Positions 1 to 11,408 of a stretch of 64,000 nucleotides of DNA are shown here, piece by piece (position 1 is the stretch's first letter; each line of letters starts with the position of its first letter). The stretch comes from Myrica gale (lineage: Eukaryota > Streptophyta > Magnoliopsida > Fagales > Myricaceae). Below the pieces are notes generated by a model. That model was not told the DNA's origin, did not search any database, and worked only from the letters and a program-made list of their open reading frames with translations. Location: the NCBI GenBank assembly GCA_963930655.1, contig OZ005607.1, forward strand, positions 21,154,374-21,218,373. The letters are read 5' to 3'. The position numbers and the translations under genes are program-made.

Positions 1-540
1 AAATCCTCAATTCTAAACACCAGAAAATAGCTCTTATTTCTTCTCAAATACTTGAGAACATGCTTGATCGCTGTCCAACATTCAACGCTTTTTTCACTGA
101 TGACATCTCCCCAAAGTCATTCCCAATTGGTAATATATCTTATTGTCAATATAAGTAATATAAAGATTCCAAAACATTACTAAACTCTCACTGACTTATT
201 GTCAATATAAGGTTAATCCATATTTTGTAAGAAATCAAACGATTTATTCATTTCATCAAATTGGATTTCAAGCTAATGCTTCTAAGTTATGAGCTTTTCA
301 AACCCATCAATAGGTTCATTAATGACCTATCTGTTTGGGCCCAAGCGCTCCGAGCATCTCATGCCCAAGCACCGCTTGAGGCCCCTGGGAGAGCAAGGGG
401 AGTCTATTATATATATATATAATATAATATAATATAAGAAACACACCAACCATTATCTATGTATAACACTCTAAATACCTATTGTCATTAGATAATGTCT
501 TATTAATATTTTCTTATAAACTTTTTTTCCAACTCTTCGT
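1..540. other. AT-rich intergenic DNA
   Basis: No coding or element signature is recognised. The stretch is AT-rich and holds a short TA/ATA microsatellite at about 400-437. It ends where a CACTA-type terminus begins. Confidence 0.5.
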
Positions 541-1330
541 CACTACAACAAAATCGCTCTTTAGTGACCAATTTATCAGCGACCAAACCAATTTCGTCGC
601 TAATAATACCTCTTCAACAACGAAATTATTTATTTCATAACTAAAAAGTTAAAACACAAGTTTTTAGTGACGAATATCAACTTTGTCACTAAAGAGTATT
701 TGTAGCGACGAATTTGTTAGCATTAATACCAATTTTGTCGCTAAAAATACTCTTTAGCAATGAAAAATATTGGTTCATCACTAAAGGGTTAATACACATT
801 TGTTTTAGCAACGAATAACAATTTTGTCGCTAAAATCACTATTCTGCGACGATAATGTTTCTTCACTAAAGAGTTAAAACATATGTTTTTAGCGACAAAT
901 ATCAACTTCGTCGCTAAAATGACTCTTTTGCAACAAATCTATCAGCGTCAAAATCAATTTCATCGTTAAAAAATTATTTTTAGTAACGAAAACATTGGTT
1001 CGTCGCTAAATAGTTAAAACACACGTGTTTTAGCAACGAATATCAACTTTGTCTCTAAAAGTACTCTTATGTGACAATATTGTTTCGTTGCTAAAGAGTT
1101 CAAAAAACACATTTTAATATCAACTTTGCCTCTTTTGCGATGAATCTATTAGCGTCAAGATCAAGTTCGTCATTAAAAATATTCTTTAGCAACGAAAATA
1201 TTGGTTCGTTGTTAGAGTTATTATACATGTGTTTTAGCAATGAATATCAACTTTGTCGCTAAAAGAACTAAAAACCACTATTGACTGACACTTTTAGCGA
1301 TGAAAATATTTGGTCCCTAGAGATTTCCTT
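541..1330 (+). mobile_element. CACTA-type transposon end with subterminal repeats
   Basis: The segment opens with CACTACAACAAAATCGCTC, the canonical CACTA terminal motif. About 790 bp follow in which a 10-12 bp motif close to TTTAGCGACGAA recurs many times in both orientations. Arrays of this kind are the subterminal repeats of En/Spm (CACTA) elements, where a TNPA-like protein binds. No matching opposite terminus with its own repeats was found. It is therefore either one surviving end of a larger deleted element or a short non-autonomous derivative. The motif is related to, but distinct from, the GCGGCGGTC-type repeats of the CACTA elements at 31-48 kb. Confidence 0.7.
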
Positions 1331-1691
1331 CCCAAAGAACTAAGAACCAATATTAATTTTAATTAGAGTGTAATAATAAAATGAATTTACTTATCAAAAA
1401 GTGAATTTTATATTGTGATATAAATACTTGTTTACAAGTATTCGAAGAAGAAGAAATAAAAGACAATTATTTCTATATCCAGCAAGGCCAAGATGGGATT
1501 ATTAAAGTATCAAAACATATATATTAAACAAGTGAGTGGGAAAATTTCAATTTTCATTTAGCGTCCCCGTTTTCGTTTCCCTCTACTTTAGGTGAAAACC
1601 CCTCTTTTTCAACTCTCAATCTAGGTTTCTATTACCGCTCAACACAGAGAGGCAGAGCAAGTGTGATCGAGAGAGACAATCATTCGTCACC

Positions 1692-2067
1692 ATGGGTCGC
1701 ATGCACAGTCCAGGTAAGGGTATTTCGGCTTTTGCTCATTCGTACAAGAGAACCCCACCCAGCTGGCTGAAGATCTCCCTATCAGGATGTTGAGGAGAAC
1801 ATATTCAAATTTGCCAAGAAGGGTCTGACACCCTCTCAAATCGGTGTCATTCTTCGTGATTCTCATGGAATTGCTCCGGTGGGGAGTGTTACTGGGAGCA
1901 AGATTTTACGTATACTGAAGGCCCGCAACCTTGCTCCTGAAATTCCTGAGGATCTGGACCACCTCATCACGAAAGCAGTCTCTATCCGCAAGCATTTGGA
2001 GAGGAATAGGATGGATAAGGATTCTAAATTTATGTTGATTTTGGTTGAGAGCAGGATCCATCGCCTA
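1692..2067 (+). pseudogene. RPS13: RPS13 (uS15) retro-pseudogene, 3'-truncated
   Basis: This is a cytosolic 40S ribosomal protein S13 sequence. The ATG at 1692 starts [12 protein letters not shown], and the next frame continues with [40 protein letters not shown] and IRKHLERNR up to ESRIHRL. It covers roughly the first 130 of about 151 residues without any intron, which suggests a processed copy. One extra base around 1772-1785 shifts the frame and creates a stop just after KIS. After ESRIHRL the homology ends abruptly and unrelated sequence follows, so the usual C-terminus is absent. A 5'UTR-like leader rich in CT and GA runs (about 1560-1691) precedes the ATG. Substitutions such as SPG for SRG also fit loss of function. 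The family call is firm; whether it is a pure retrocopy or a piece carried by a transposon is open. Confidence 0.85.
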
Positions 2068-2884
2068 GTCGTCTCCCAGCCGCGCCCAACCTCTCTCAAT
2101 TTGCTTTCTCTATCTCCGGATGGGCATTTGTTCCAGTCGTCAAAGCCGTCTGCAAAGAAAACATAGTCGTTGCAGTCCGAGCTCTCCAGAGTGAAAAGCA
2201 GGGGGAGTGGCTCTCCGGGTGTAAACATCATGGCGTTCTGTGTAAGGAATACATTGCCAAGATAGCCGACAAGGCCGGTTATATTATTCTCATTGAAATT
2301 ACTGTCTACAATGTCTGTTTAGTTCTTTCATTTTGTTCCTTGTATATCTTTTTTTCCATATGATTTTGGTGTAAGAATTACTTGTATTCTTTATAGGATA
2401 AAAGCTTTACCTTCATTTTGAAGACACCGTCGGCTTCGGTTCTAGTTCTTAAGGCCACAGGTATACTTCTCTAACAAATGCCCACTAAATGTTCGATTCT
2501 TTTATTCCAAGACTTTTTTTTTAAGGGGTTGGCTGGGGTGCTTATTGTATGTACCTAGGCAATTCGTAGTGTCATTTCTGGTGGTATCAAATCTTTGGGT
2601 AGGGCGAGGCATTAATCATGAGCTTGGATTTTTGTTAACGTGAATTTCTCGACTTCTTGGATTTTTGGTTGTAGTGTATGATAGTTTAACCTTTAAATGT
2701 AGGATATCCGATAAAGTCCATACATTTCGGTTATTCAAATCCTGTGTGCCATGAATTTAATCAGGACGCGAAGGATGGGGATGATTTGCTCATAGGATTA
2801 AGGTCAGCGATGGTATAATCTACATGGAAAAGTTCAATTATGTTATTCTGTTTTAAAGTTCATAATTTGCAAAGTTATATGTCC
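2068..2884. other. Unassigned sequence after the RPS13 pseudogene
   Basis: About 800 bp of mostly AT-rich sequence. The part from 2068 to about 2300 is more GC-rich and open on both strands in places, and may be a second exon-derived piece fused to RPS13. I could not assign it. A GTAGTG at 2671-2676 resembles a CACTA terminus but has no subterminal repeats beside it. Confidence 0.3.
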
Positions 2885-3977
2885 TTAGTGTGTCGTGGGT
2901 TTATTATTGTAGTGTACTATGTGTGAGACAATCATTGGGGGGGAACGCATATCGATCTCTTGACGAATGAAGCAAAACTGATCCTCATTGAAAGGTTTCA
3001 TGAATATATCAGCAAGTTGAAGATCTGTGCTTACAAACTCAAGAATAATGTCACATTTTTTAGCATCATCTTGCAAAAAATGATGTTTGATCTCAATATG
3101 TTTAGTCCTAGAGTGCTTGATGGGGTTTTTAGAATGGTTTATGACACTCGTGTTGTCACACTTAATCGGGAAAAGAGAAAAAATGAAGATTAAAATCCTC
3201 CAGTTGTTGTTTCATCCATAATATTTGTGTTCAACAATTACCAACAACAATATACTCGACCTCTATGCTTGATAAGGCCACAGAATTTTCTTTCTTACGA
3301 AACCAAGACACTAGAGATGGGCCAAGAAACGGACACACATCACTAGTGCTTTTTCTATATATTTTTCAACCGGCATAATCAACATCCGAATATCCTTGCA
3401 AATTAAATTCAACACTCTTTTGATAAGATAGATCAAGATCTTGTGTGACAACAAGGTAACAAAATATCCTCTTAATTGCAAGGATATGAGACTCTTTAGG
3501 GCAAGACTTAAATCTCGCACACATGCACACACTAAACATGATATCAGGTATACACGCAGTAAGGTAAAGTAAAGAGCCAATCATATCTCGATACCTCGTT
3601 TGGTCAACGTCTTTACTTTTTTCATCTTTCTCCATTTTGGTTGATGGACTCATTGGTGTACCCATCTGTTTTGAGTTGTCCATCCCAAATCTTTTGAGTA
3701 GGTCTCCTCTGTATTTAGCTTGGTTAATGAAGATGTCATCATGATTTTGCTTAATCTGAAGCCTAAGAAAGTAATTCAACTCTTCCATAAGGCTCATCTC
3801 GAATTCACCTTTCATAGCATTGGAAAATTCCTCACAAAGAGACTCATTAGTATAACCAAATATCATATCATCAACATAAATTTGAACGATAAGTAAATCA
3901 TTATCATTTTCCTTAGTAAAAAGAGTGGTATCGATAATACCTCGTGAAAATCCGTTTTCTATAAGGAATGAACTCAA
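2885..3977 (-). pseudogene. Copia reverse transcriptase / RNase H remnant
   Basis: The Copia-type reverse transcriptase block is recognised by YVDDMIFG, the Copia form of the YVDD catalytic box. It is followed by the connection to RNase H (RYRDMIGSLLYLTA) and, further on, the RNase H tail motif QLADIFMKPF. It is part of the fossil Copia element and is broken. The family assignment is firm because this order (integrase before reverse transcriptase) occurs in Copia and not in Gypsy. Confidence 0.85.
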
Positions 3978-4412
3978 TCGTTCATAACATGCCCGAGGTG
4001 CTGTATTTCATAAAGCTTTTGAGAGCTTGAACACATGGTGTGGCTGCTTTTCATCATCAAATCCAGGAGGTTTTTCTACATACACTTCCTCAAAAAGATA
4101 ACCGTTAAGAAAAACATATTTCACATCCATTTGAAATAAGCTAAAATCTTTAAAACATGTAAAGACAAGCAACATGCGAATAAATTCTAAACGAGCAACA
4201 AGAGTAAATGTCTCATCAAAATTGATTCACTAATCCTGATTATAACCTTGGGCTACCAACCTTGCCTTCTTCCTTACCACAACCCCAGATTCAACCATTT
4301 TGTTTCGAAAAACTCATTTAGTACCAATAACTGGATGATCTTCAGGTCTAGGAACTAGATGTCATACTTAATTTTTTTCAAACTGTTTTAATTCATCCTC
4401 CATGGCATGGAT

Positions 4413-5097
4413 CTAACTTTCATCATCTTTTGCCACATAAATATTCCTTGGCTCAATTTGAGAAAGTAAGGCAAAATTATTAGCTTGATTATAAGAGGAG
4501 CGAGTTCTTACACCTTTCTCAACATTACCAATGACTTGATCCATAGGATGATTTCTGACAAACTTTCGAGCCTTTGGTAGATCGTTGTTGCCTTGAGGTA
4601 TTTCTTCTTCAAGATCTTGTACATCTTTATCTTGTGGTTGAGAAATTTCTTTCACTTCGCTTGTAGCAGGTTTCTCATCATCTTTTTCAAGATCTATAAC
4701 ATCCTCATCATCTATTTTCAGAAAAACGTTAGATTCATCAAATACCAAATGTATAGATTCCTCAACAACCAAAGTTCTCTTATTAAACACGCGATAAGCC
4801 TTACTGAAAAATAGAGTAACCAAGAAGTATACCTTCATTAGCTTTCGCATCAAACTTACCCAAGTTGTCTTTGTTGTTGTTGAGAATGAAACACTTGCAA
4901 CCAAACACATGAAAACAGTCAATGTTGGATTTTCTATTTTTCCATAACTCATATGCAGCTAGTGTTAATAGCTTCTGCCCAAAAATATTCTAGCAAGTTG
5001 TTTTCACAAAGCATGATCCTCACCATTTCTTCAAGAGTCCTATTCTTTCTCTCAACATCCCTATTTTGTTGAAGAGTCCTAGGAGCCGAGAAGTTAT
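4413..5097 (-). pseudogene. Copia integrase and linker remnant
   Basis: The end of a Copia integrase core is visible as ERKNRTLEEMVRIML followed by FWAEAINT. The acidic, low-complexity linker that normally joins integrase to reverse transcriptase in this group lies downstream (EVKEISQPQDKDVQDLEEE). More integrase core sequence resumes beyond the solo LTR, near 6665-6760, which shows that the LTR landed inside the integrase region. Broken fossil. Confidence 0.8.
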
Positions 5098-6664
5098 TGT
5101 TAGCCCAAGTTTGTTTTGCAAACAATCCATAATTGATTTTGATGATAACAAAAATTCTAAATGCTTTGAAGACTTTTAGATTTTCATTGTCAATATACAA
5201 TTTCCAAGTTATATTTCAAAATGATTGAGGTTATCTCTTTAAAATTATTTTTAACGTGCACTTGAACATCATTACACAAGTTGATAAGATCAATTTTTCA
5301 TAATCTAGGTGTTAAAAGAAGTTTGGAATGAATTGGACACTTTAAAGTTGTTGAAAAACTCTTCAGCACTTATAAGTGTTGACAGATTGAGTGATGGTGT
5401 CGACACATTGCACTAACACCCGAGAGTTTGCATTTTCCGGCATTCAAGTTGATTTTTGACTAAGTGTTGAAGGTGTCGACACATTGGACCATGGTGTCGA
5501 CACATTGAACTAACACCCGAGACTCTATTTTCAGATCTAGTTTAATGTGTCAGCACATACAACCTATGTGTCGACACATTGTGTTATTTTGCAGATTTTC
5601 TGAAAACGTCGTCAACATTTCAAAACTTCTTCAAATGGTCTCAAATGACCTCCAACGGCTCTCTAACATTACAAGAAGACCCTTAATGACCGTTGAAGAC
5701 CTTAGGGCTATAAAAAGAAAAAGATGGGAGAGAGAAGGGATAGCTCGACCATCAACGAAATATCTAGAGAGAGAAAGCCAAGATCCAAAGTTTTCCATTT
5801 GCTGATTCTTCCAAGATCAAAGCTCTCATTGTTCAATCTTCCTCCATTGCTCATTATTGATGACCTAGCCTCCAAAGAGAGAGATTTCTTGAAGAAGGGA
5901 CAACACACCTGCAAATTAATCTTGCCCTAACTTCTGGAGAGAGAAAGCTTGTTGAAGAAGAGGGAAAACAACACCTACCGAGAGAGTTCATGCTCCCACC
6001 TGCAAAACTTTAGGTTTTCTTCAATAATCTCATCATATTGCATCCTTTTAAGCTTTACACTTGCTGATTTGGCTTAGAGAGTCATTCCATAGGATTTGAG
6101 CTTTTCATTGGGTTATTTGGCTTAGAGAGCCATTCCATATTTGTGTACCTCATTTGCTCATTCGGCTTAAAGAGCATTCATTGTAGCCATCATTTGTAAA
6201 ACCTTTGAGTGTTGGGAAAACACTTGGTCCTACTTGTGAGAGTAGAAGAAATCCTCTAGGTTGTGAGGATTTGTGAGAGTTGAAGCGTGAGCTGACAAAA
6301 CGCTTTGTAAAGGTTCCTTAGCACCCGGTAAGCTAAGGTGTATTTACTATTGGATAATAGTGAAGGAAGCCCAAGGAAGTAAATTGCCTTGGGGGTGGAC
6401 GTAGGTAAGTGTTGGCCGAACCACCTAAAAATATGGTGTTATCTCTCTAACTTTATCTCTCTTACATTTTAAGTACTTATTCATACATGTGGAGTTTATG
6501 CTTTATCATTCCTTGCTTATATTTGGCATAGCATTAGACTCATTTAGTTCAACATTATTATTTGTTAAAGAGGGTAGTTTTTAGATCTGCATATTTACTC
6601 AAAAGGTGATAAGTTTTTGTTAAACCCAATTCACCCCCCTCTTGGGTTGTTATTTAGACTTTCA
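5098..6664 (+). repeat. Solo Copia LTR, plus orientation, inside the older Copia
   Basis: It begins TGTTAGCCCAAG and ends GACTTTCA, so it has TG...CA ends. It is flanked by a perfect 5-bp target duplication, GTTAT (5093-5097 and 6665-6669). Its start (…TTGATTTTGATGATAACAAA) and end (TTCACCCCCCTCTTGGGTTG) match the same parts of the 840-bp LTR at 7911-8750 in reverse orientation, so the two belong to related families, although this one is 1,567 bp long. It also contains several TGTCGACACATTG-like repeats around 5400-5580. No internal coding region accompanies it, as expected after LTR-LTR recombination. Confidence 0.9.
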
Positions 6665-6731
6665 GTTATGGTTTATACCAAAATCATCACAAAATTTTAC
6701 AAAGGAGGAGTTTTCAAATTATTTTTCATGG

Positions 6732-7885
6732 TCACTCCTTATGGTGGAAATAACAAAACTTTTTTTTCATTTTGAATCCCCTTTCTTGCAATTCAACAAA
6801 TGAAAAGCCTTGAGTATTTGAAGATTGTACCTCATCCTCATTTTCCTTTGCCATCAAACAAAAGTTTGCAACTTCCTCTTCTTCACTTTCGCTTTCACTC
6901 TCTTCTGATTCTCCCCATGCGGCTAAGAAAACTTTCTTCTTATCTTTGAAGTCTCTTGACTTCTTGTGCTGTACAGAGTTGGGGCATTCAGATTTGATAT
7001 GATCAGACTTTTTGCATCCAAAGCAAATGGTCTCATTCTTTTTACTGCTATCGCCCTTTAAATTGTTCTTTGGGTACCTCTTGTCACCTTGCTTATTTCT
7101 GAAGAATTTCTTAAATTTCTTTGTGAACAAGGTAATCTCATCATCATCAGAAGATTCTTCACTACAAGAGTAACAAGCTTTCAATGCAATTCCTCTCTTG
7201 TCTTTCCTTTCAATCTCGTCTCCTTTCGATTGGTTCATTTTGTGGGTCATGAGAGATCCCATGAGTTCATCTTGAGACAATTACGTTAAGTCCTTGTCTT
7301 CCTGAATAGCTATAGCTTTAGGTTCCCAAGCCTTAGGAAGACACATGAGAATTTTTTTCACCATTTCCACATTAGTATACACTTTATCAAGAGATTTCAA
7401 TTCATTTATAATATCAGTAAAGCGAGTAAACATGACAAATATAGATTCACCAATTTTCATCTTAAACAGTTCATAGCTATGCACAAGTATACTAATCTTG
7501 TTCTCCTTAACCTAATTAGTACCTTCATGAGTAACTAACAATTTTTCTCATATTTCCTTAGCAGATTCACAATCATAAACACGGTTAAATTCATTAGCAT
7601 CAAAAGCACAATATAAAACATTCCTAGCTTTAGCATTTAAAGACATAAGTTTTTTATCAGCCTCATCCCAATCTTTTTCCTCTTTGTGTGCAAGCCATTT
7701 TTGTCCTTCGAAAGTCTTGGGCCGTATATGATGATCTTCCAAAGATCGTAATCCACAGCTTGAATATATATTTTCATCCTGTCCTTCCAATAGTTGTAGC
7801 ACGTTTCATTGAACAAAGGAGGCCGGTTAGTGGATTGACCTTCAGACAACGAAGAGCTAACAAGAGTAGTCATTAGTAAAGACAA
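6732..7885 (-). pseudogene. Copia gag remnant
   Basis: Gag-like sequence on the minus strand. The N-terminal part contains RPPLFNETCYNYWKDRMKIY, typical of the Copia gag domain (UBN2/DUF4219 type). The C-terminal part carries the CCHC zinc knuckle CFGCKKSDHIKSEC followed by an acidic tail. It begins just inside the LTR and primer binding site. Broken fossil. Confidence 0.85.
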
Positions 7886-7895
7886 TAAACCACAA

Positions 7896-7907
7896 CTCTG
7901 ATATCAA
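7896..7907 (-). other. Copia primer binding site
   Basis: Read on the minus strand, TTGATATCAGAG lies immediately after the LTR end. It is close to the initiator tRNA-Met primer sequence TGGTATCAGAG used by most plant LTR elements. It fixes the orientation of the Copia element and the inner LTR boundary. Confidence 0.7.
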
Positions 7908-7910
7908 TTG

Positions 7911-8750
7911 TGAGTCCAAATACCAACCCAAGAGGGGGGCTGAATTTGGTTTATAAAAAATTTAGTCTATTTTTTATTAAAAAAATATATCTGAATATTT
8001 AAAGCAATAATGACAAAATAGCAATAAATGATAGCAATAAGTACGAGAGTAGGGAAGAGAGATAACACCGTAATTTTTAGGTGGTTCGGCCAAGACTTGC
8101 CTACGGTCCACCCCCAAGGCTATTGTCTTCCTTGGGCTTCATCACTATAATCCAATAATGTCTACAACTTAGTTTTCGGGTGCTAAGTTACCATTACAAG
8201 AGTTTTTCCAAGCTCACTCTTCAACTTGTCACAAATCTCAAAGCCTATGAGATTTCTTGATTCACGAACTAAGCGTCGTTTTTAAAAACTGAGTTCCCAT
8301 AACATGTGCTTGTGGCATGTGTCCACAGCTTCATTGTGTCTGGAAATTGCTCGTAGGTGCCTGTGACATGTGTCAACACTTCCTTCACCATGTGTCAGCA
8401 CCGTCTTCACATGTATCGACACTGTGCTTTCCATGTGTCGACACCATAAAAATAGCAATCTCGCTTCTGTGCTATGTGTTGACGCCATGTCCACCATGTG
8501 TCGACACCATCTTGGCAAATAGAGCTTTTCAGTACTTTTTGATATCCAATCTTTCCATTTCAACACTAAAACTCCTACAATGAAAAATATCATAGTTTAG
8601 GTGTGCAGGCCATGGTGTTTAAGTCGAATATAGGGTATAAAAAAAATAGTGGATTTTCATCCACGTATCCTAAAAAATACTCTAAAGCATTTTGTCATTT
8701 GTTATCATCAAAATCGAGTTAGATAGCTCAAGAACAACCTTGAGCTAACA
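7911..8750 (-). repeat. 5' LTR of the Copia fossil
   Basis: On the minus strand it begins TGTTAGCTCAAGG and ends GGACTCA, next to the primer binding site. It shares its start and its CCCCTCTTGGGTTG end block with the solo LTR at 5098-6664. It contains several copies of an ATGTGTCGACAC-like motif at 8310-8510, also seen in the solo LTR. Confidence 0.8.
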
Positions 8751-8829
8751 CCTTATTTTAAAAAAATTATTTTTACTCTTGAGTTACGTTATCTTTGTTG
8801 CACCTTTATTAGTTTTTTTTTATCTTTGT

Positions 8830-9460
8830 TGCACCTTTATCTGTCTCTTTTAAAAGTGAGGATAATGAAATTGATTTATACAATCCGTTTGTGGAAGAGA
8901 ATTTTGAAGATGCTATGGCTGCACTTGCACCACGCACTCTTCAAGATTTTTTGCCTCCCACACGCACCACTAGACTATCATGGATTGTTTTACCTAATGA
9001 TGCACCTAATTTTACGATTAAGCATGGGATGATGTCAGTGATACCGCAGTTTCGTGGGATGGATTCTTAGAGTCCTTATCAGCACCTAACAGACTTTGAG
9101 TTGGCTTGCACTACTTTTGTTACTAGAGCTAGCACTGATGAGTTTATTAGACTTCGTTTATTTCCTTTCTCTTTAAAGGATAAAGGGAAGATTTGGTTTA
9201 ATTATTTGAGACCTAATTCTATCTCTAGTTGGTCTGATATGCAACGTGAGTTCTTACATAAATTTTTCACTTTTCAGAGAACTCAATTTTTGCAAGAGCA
9301 AATCAGTCAATTTATACAGAGATGTGATGAGACCTTCCACTCTTGTTGGGAAAGGTTTAAGGATCTGTTGCTCTACCAAAGAAGACTCTTGACGATATTA
9401 TGGTATATGATATATGTATGTCCCTCTCATCCCCCTGGTGCTTATGCAATCGTTTCATAA
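8830..9460 (+). pseudogene. Ty3/Gypsy gag fragment
   Basis: A Retrotrans_gag domain is recognised by LRLFPFSLKDKGKIWFNYL, SWSDMQREFLHKFF and the later ETFHSCWERFKDLL. This set is typical of Athila/Tat-type Gypsy gag. No protease, polymerase or LTR accompanies it. It is a short, broken relic. Confidence 0.75.
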
Positions 9461-9885
9461 GTCTCAACATTAATAAGTTGTGAGGGATTGCTAATATCGA
9501 CTCTCCATTTGATATAGATCTTATTTCTAGTAGTTATGTGTTTATGTACATAAAGAATCTTAATCTTAAATAGCTTATGTTCTCATTCCTAATAAAGTGT
9601 AATGATGTATTACTCATGTGCTTATAACTCATGAGAGTGTAATAGTGGATAGCTTATTTGATTGTGCCTAAGAAACTTTAATATTTCCTATAGTTTGTGT
9701 GCTCATGTCTAAGCAAGTTCAATTATATAATTCATTAAGTGCTTGTATGCGTTAAGTCTCTCAAACAATCTGTTATAGTATACATTTTTCCCAAATGTAC
9801 AAATAGTTTTATTATAGCTGTGTATTTGTGATTTAGAATCATTTTCATCCGCCCTCTAAAAACATGAGTATGGACAGTATAATAC
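9461..9885. other. AT-rich DNA without recognisable features
   Basis: About 425 bp of AT-rich DNA. I see no open frame of interest, no terminal repeats and no family match. Confidence 0.4.
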
Positions 9886-10610
9886 TCGTTTGCACATACA
9901 TCATTTCCATGCGCACGTACGGTTTTGGAATGTAAAAAAGATGACGTTCGTTTCTCTAAACCTCATCGTTTTACCTAGCGACACTGTGCGTATGCTTCAA
10001 CCATCATTGGCGCTAATCTGTGTGCACAGTCAAGCTATATCAAAACGAATACATTTGTAACCCAAAACGTCACCGTTTATAATAAGACACACCGTCCGCA
10101 TTGATACTAAACGTGCGTACGGTGTCAGAATACCAAAATGGTGACGTTTGTTTCCCTAATCTGTGTGCACAGTCAAGCTATATCAAAACGAATACATTTG
10201 TAACCCAAAACGTCACCGTTTATAATAAGACACGCCGTCCGCATTGATACTAAACGTGCATACGGTGTCAGAATACCAAAATGGTGACGTTTGTTTCCCT
10301 AAACATCATTGTTCTACCTATCCCCACCGTGTGCATGCTTCTACTGTAGTGGGTGCTAAGCTAATCCGTGCAGGCGAGTAAGCTATTTCAAAACGAATAC
10401 GTTTGTAACCCAAAACGTCACTGTTTATATTAAGACCTATGTCCACACTGATATTGCCACGTGCGCACGGTTTCAGAATTCCTAAACAAACACGTTTGTA
10501 ACCCAAAACATCACCATTTACGTAGTGACTATAATCCTCACCAAAATTGTTTCGTCCGCATGTATTTCTAAACCAAAAAGACGACGTTTATGACTTGAAA
10601 CATCATCTTT
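9886..10610. repeat. Degenerate tandem array, about 143-bp unit
   Basis: Two almost identical units start at 10018 and 10161, a period of 143 bp. Each runs from TGTGCACAGTCAAGC through AACCCAAAACGTCACCG to CAAAATGGTGACGTTTG. Diverged units flank them at about 9890-10010 and 10370-10600. Within each unit ACGTCACCGTTT and its near inverse GGTGACGTTT recur, so a unit can fold. CG-containing motifs are dense against an AT-rich background. It may be the subterminal region of a DNA transposon; the family is unknown. Confidence 0.7.
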
Positions 10611-10698
10611 TTTTTTTTCCAAAGGGCCGCTTGAACGAGACTATTTGCATGTGGACTGTAAAATATCAAATACTAATTTTTTACAAAATTATTTTTTT

Positions 10699-11275
10699 GC
10701 GTTAATTCCAATTTGCAGCCATGTGGTTTGAGGTTTCTAACACTTTGCATCCCGTTCTTTTATTTTTAAGACATTTCACTCACGTGGTTTGGACTTCATT
10801 CGATTTGCACGCCACCGCATATTTATCCATTATTTTCGAACGAAAAAGTGAGTCACGTGTCCTGAACGTGACTCACTTGCCTATTATGTCCCGATATTAA
10901 AAAAAAGGCTAATTACACTATGCATCCACGTGGTTAGGGGGCCTAACACTTTTCATTCCATGTGTTCTGCACGTGTCCTGAACGTGACTCACTTGCCTAT
11001 TATGTCCCGATATTAAAAAAAGGCTAATTACACTATGCATCCACGAAAAAGTGAGTCACGTGTCCTGAACGTGACTCACTTGCCTATTATGTCCCGATAT
11101 TAAAAAAAGGCTAATTACACTATGCATCCACGTGGTTAGGGGGCCTGACACTTTTCATTCCATGTGTTCTGCACGTGATTGACTTTTCAGTTCAAAATAA
11201 CGAATAAATTGACAGGGGATCCAAACTGTCAAGACCCCCAAACTATGTGGGTGCAAACAGTAATTAACTTTTTAT
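10699..11275. mobile_element. Foldback MITE with internal tandem triplication
   Basis: The two ends form imperfect inverted repeats. The left begins GTTAATTCCAATTTGCAGCC (about 10699), and the right, read inverted, begins GTTAATTACTGTTTGCACCC (about 11275). Both contain a CATGTGGTTTG/CATAGTTTGG block. The middle (10845-11150) holds three copies of a segment with the palindrome-forming pair GTGAGTCACGT and ACGTGACTCAC followed by TTGCCTATTATGTCCCG. A copy of the right-arm sequence is repeated again at 11304-11346. It resembles Mutator-like MITEs of plants; no clear target duplication was found. Confidence 0.5.
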
Positions 11276-11408
11276 TAACTAATGTTTTATAGTCGTCTTC
11301 CAATTGACAGGGGGTCCAAACTGTCAAGACCCCAAACTATGTGGATCGACTCCTCCAAAGGCTTTACAACAGTCAGAAAAAGGTCGCAGTCAGATCACTC
11401 ATTACTTG

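Larger units (their letters stand above)
2885..8750 (-). mobile_element. Ty1/Copia retrotransposon fossil
   Basis: A minus-strand Copia element. From its 5' side it shows an LTR (7911-8750), a tRNA-Met-type primer binding site, gag with a zinc knuckle, integrase, reverse transcriptase and the end of RNase H. Coding matches are spread over several frames and many breaks are present, so it is long dead. A second LTR of its own was not found on the low-coordinate side. It is interrupted by a solo LTR of a related family at 5098-6664, inserted in the integrase region in the opposite orientation. The host element must predate that insertion. Confidence 0.85.

Noticed and set aside
1863-2231. A 122-codon antisense frame over the RPS13 pseudogene
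   Set aside because: It is the mirror of the RPS13 coding sequence for most of its length.
541-2676. A complete CACTA element from CACTACAAC at 541 to GTTGTAGTG at 2676 carrying RPS13
   Set aside because: The flanking three bases differ (CGT and TAT) and no subterminal repeats stand beside 2676, so the right end is probably a chance match.
9886-11350. A CRISPR-like or satellite array
   Set aside because: The units are too long and too few, spacers are absent and the context is a plant nuclear genome.
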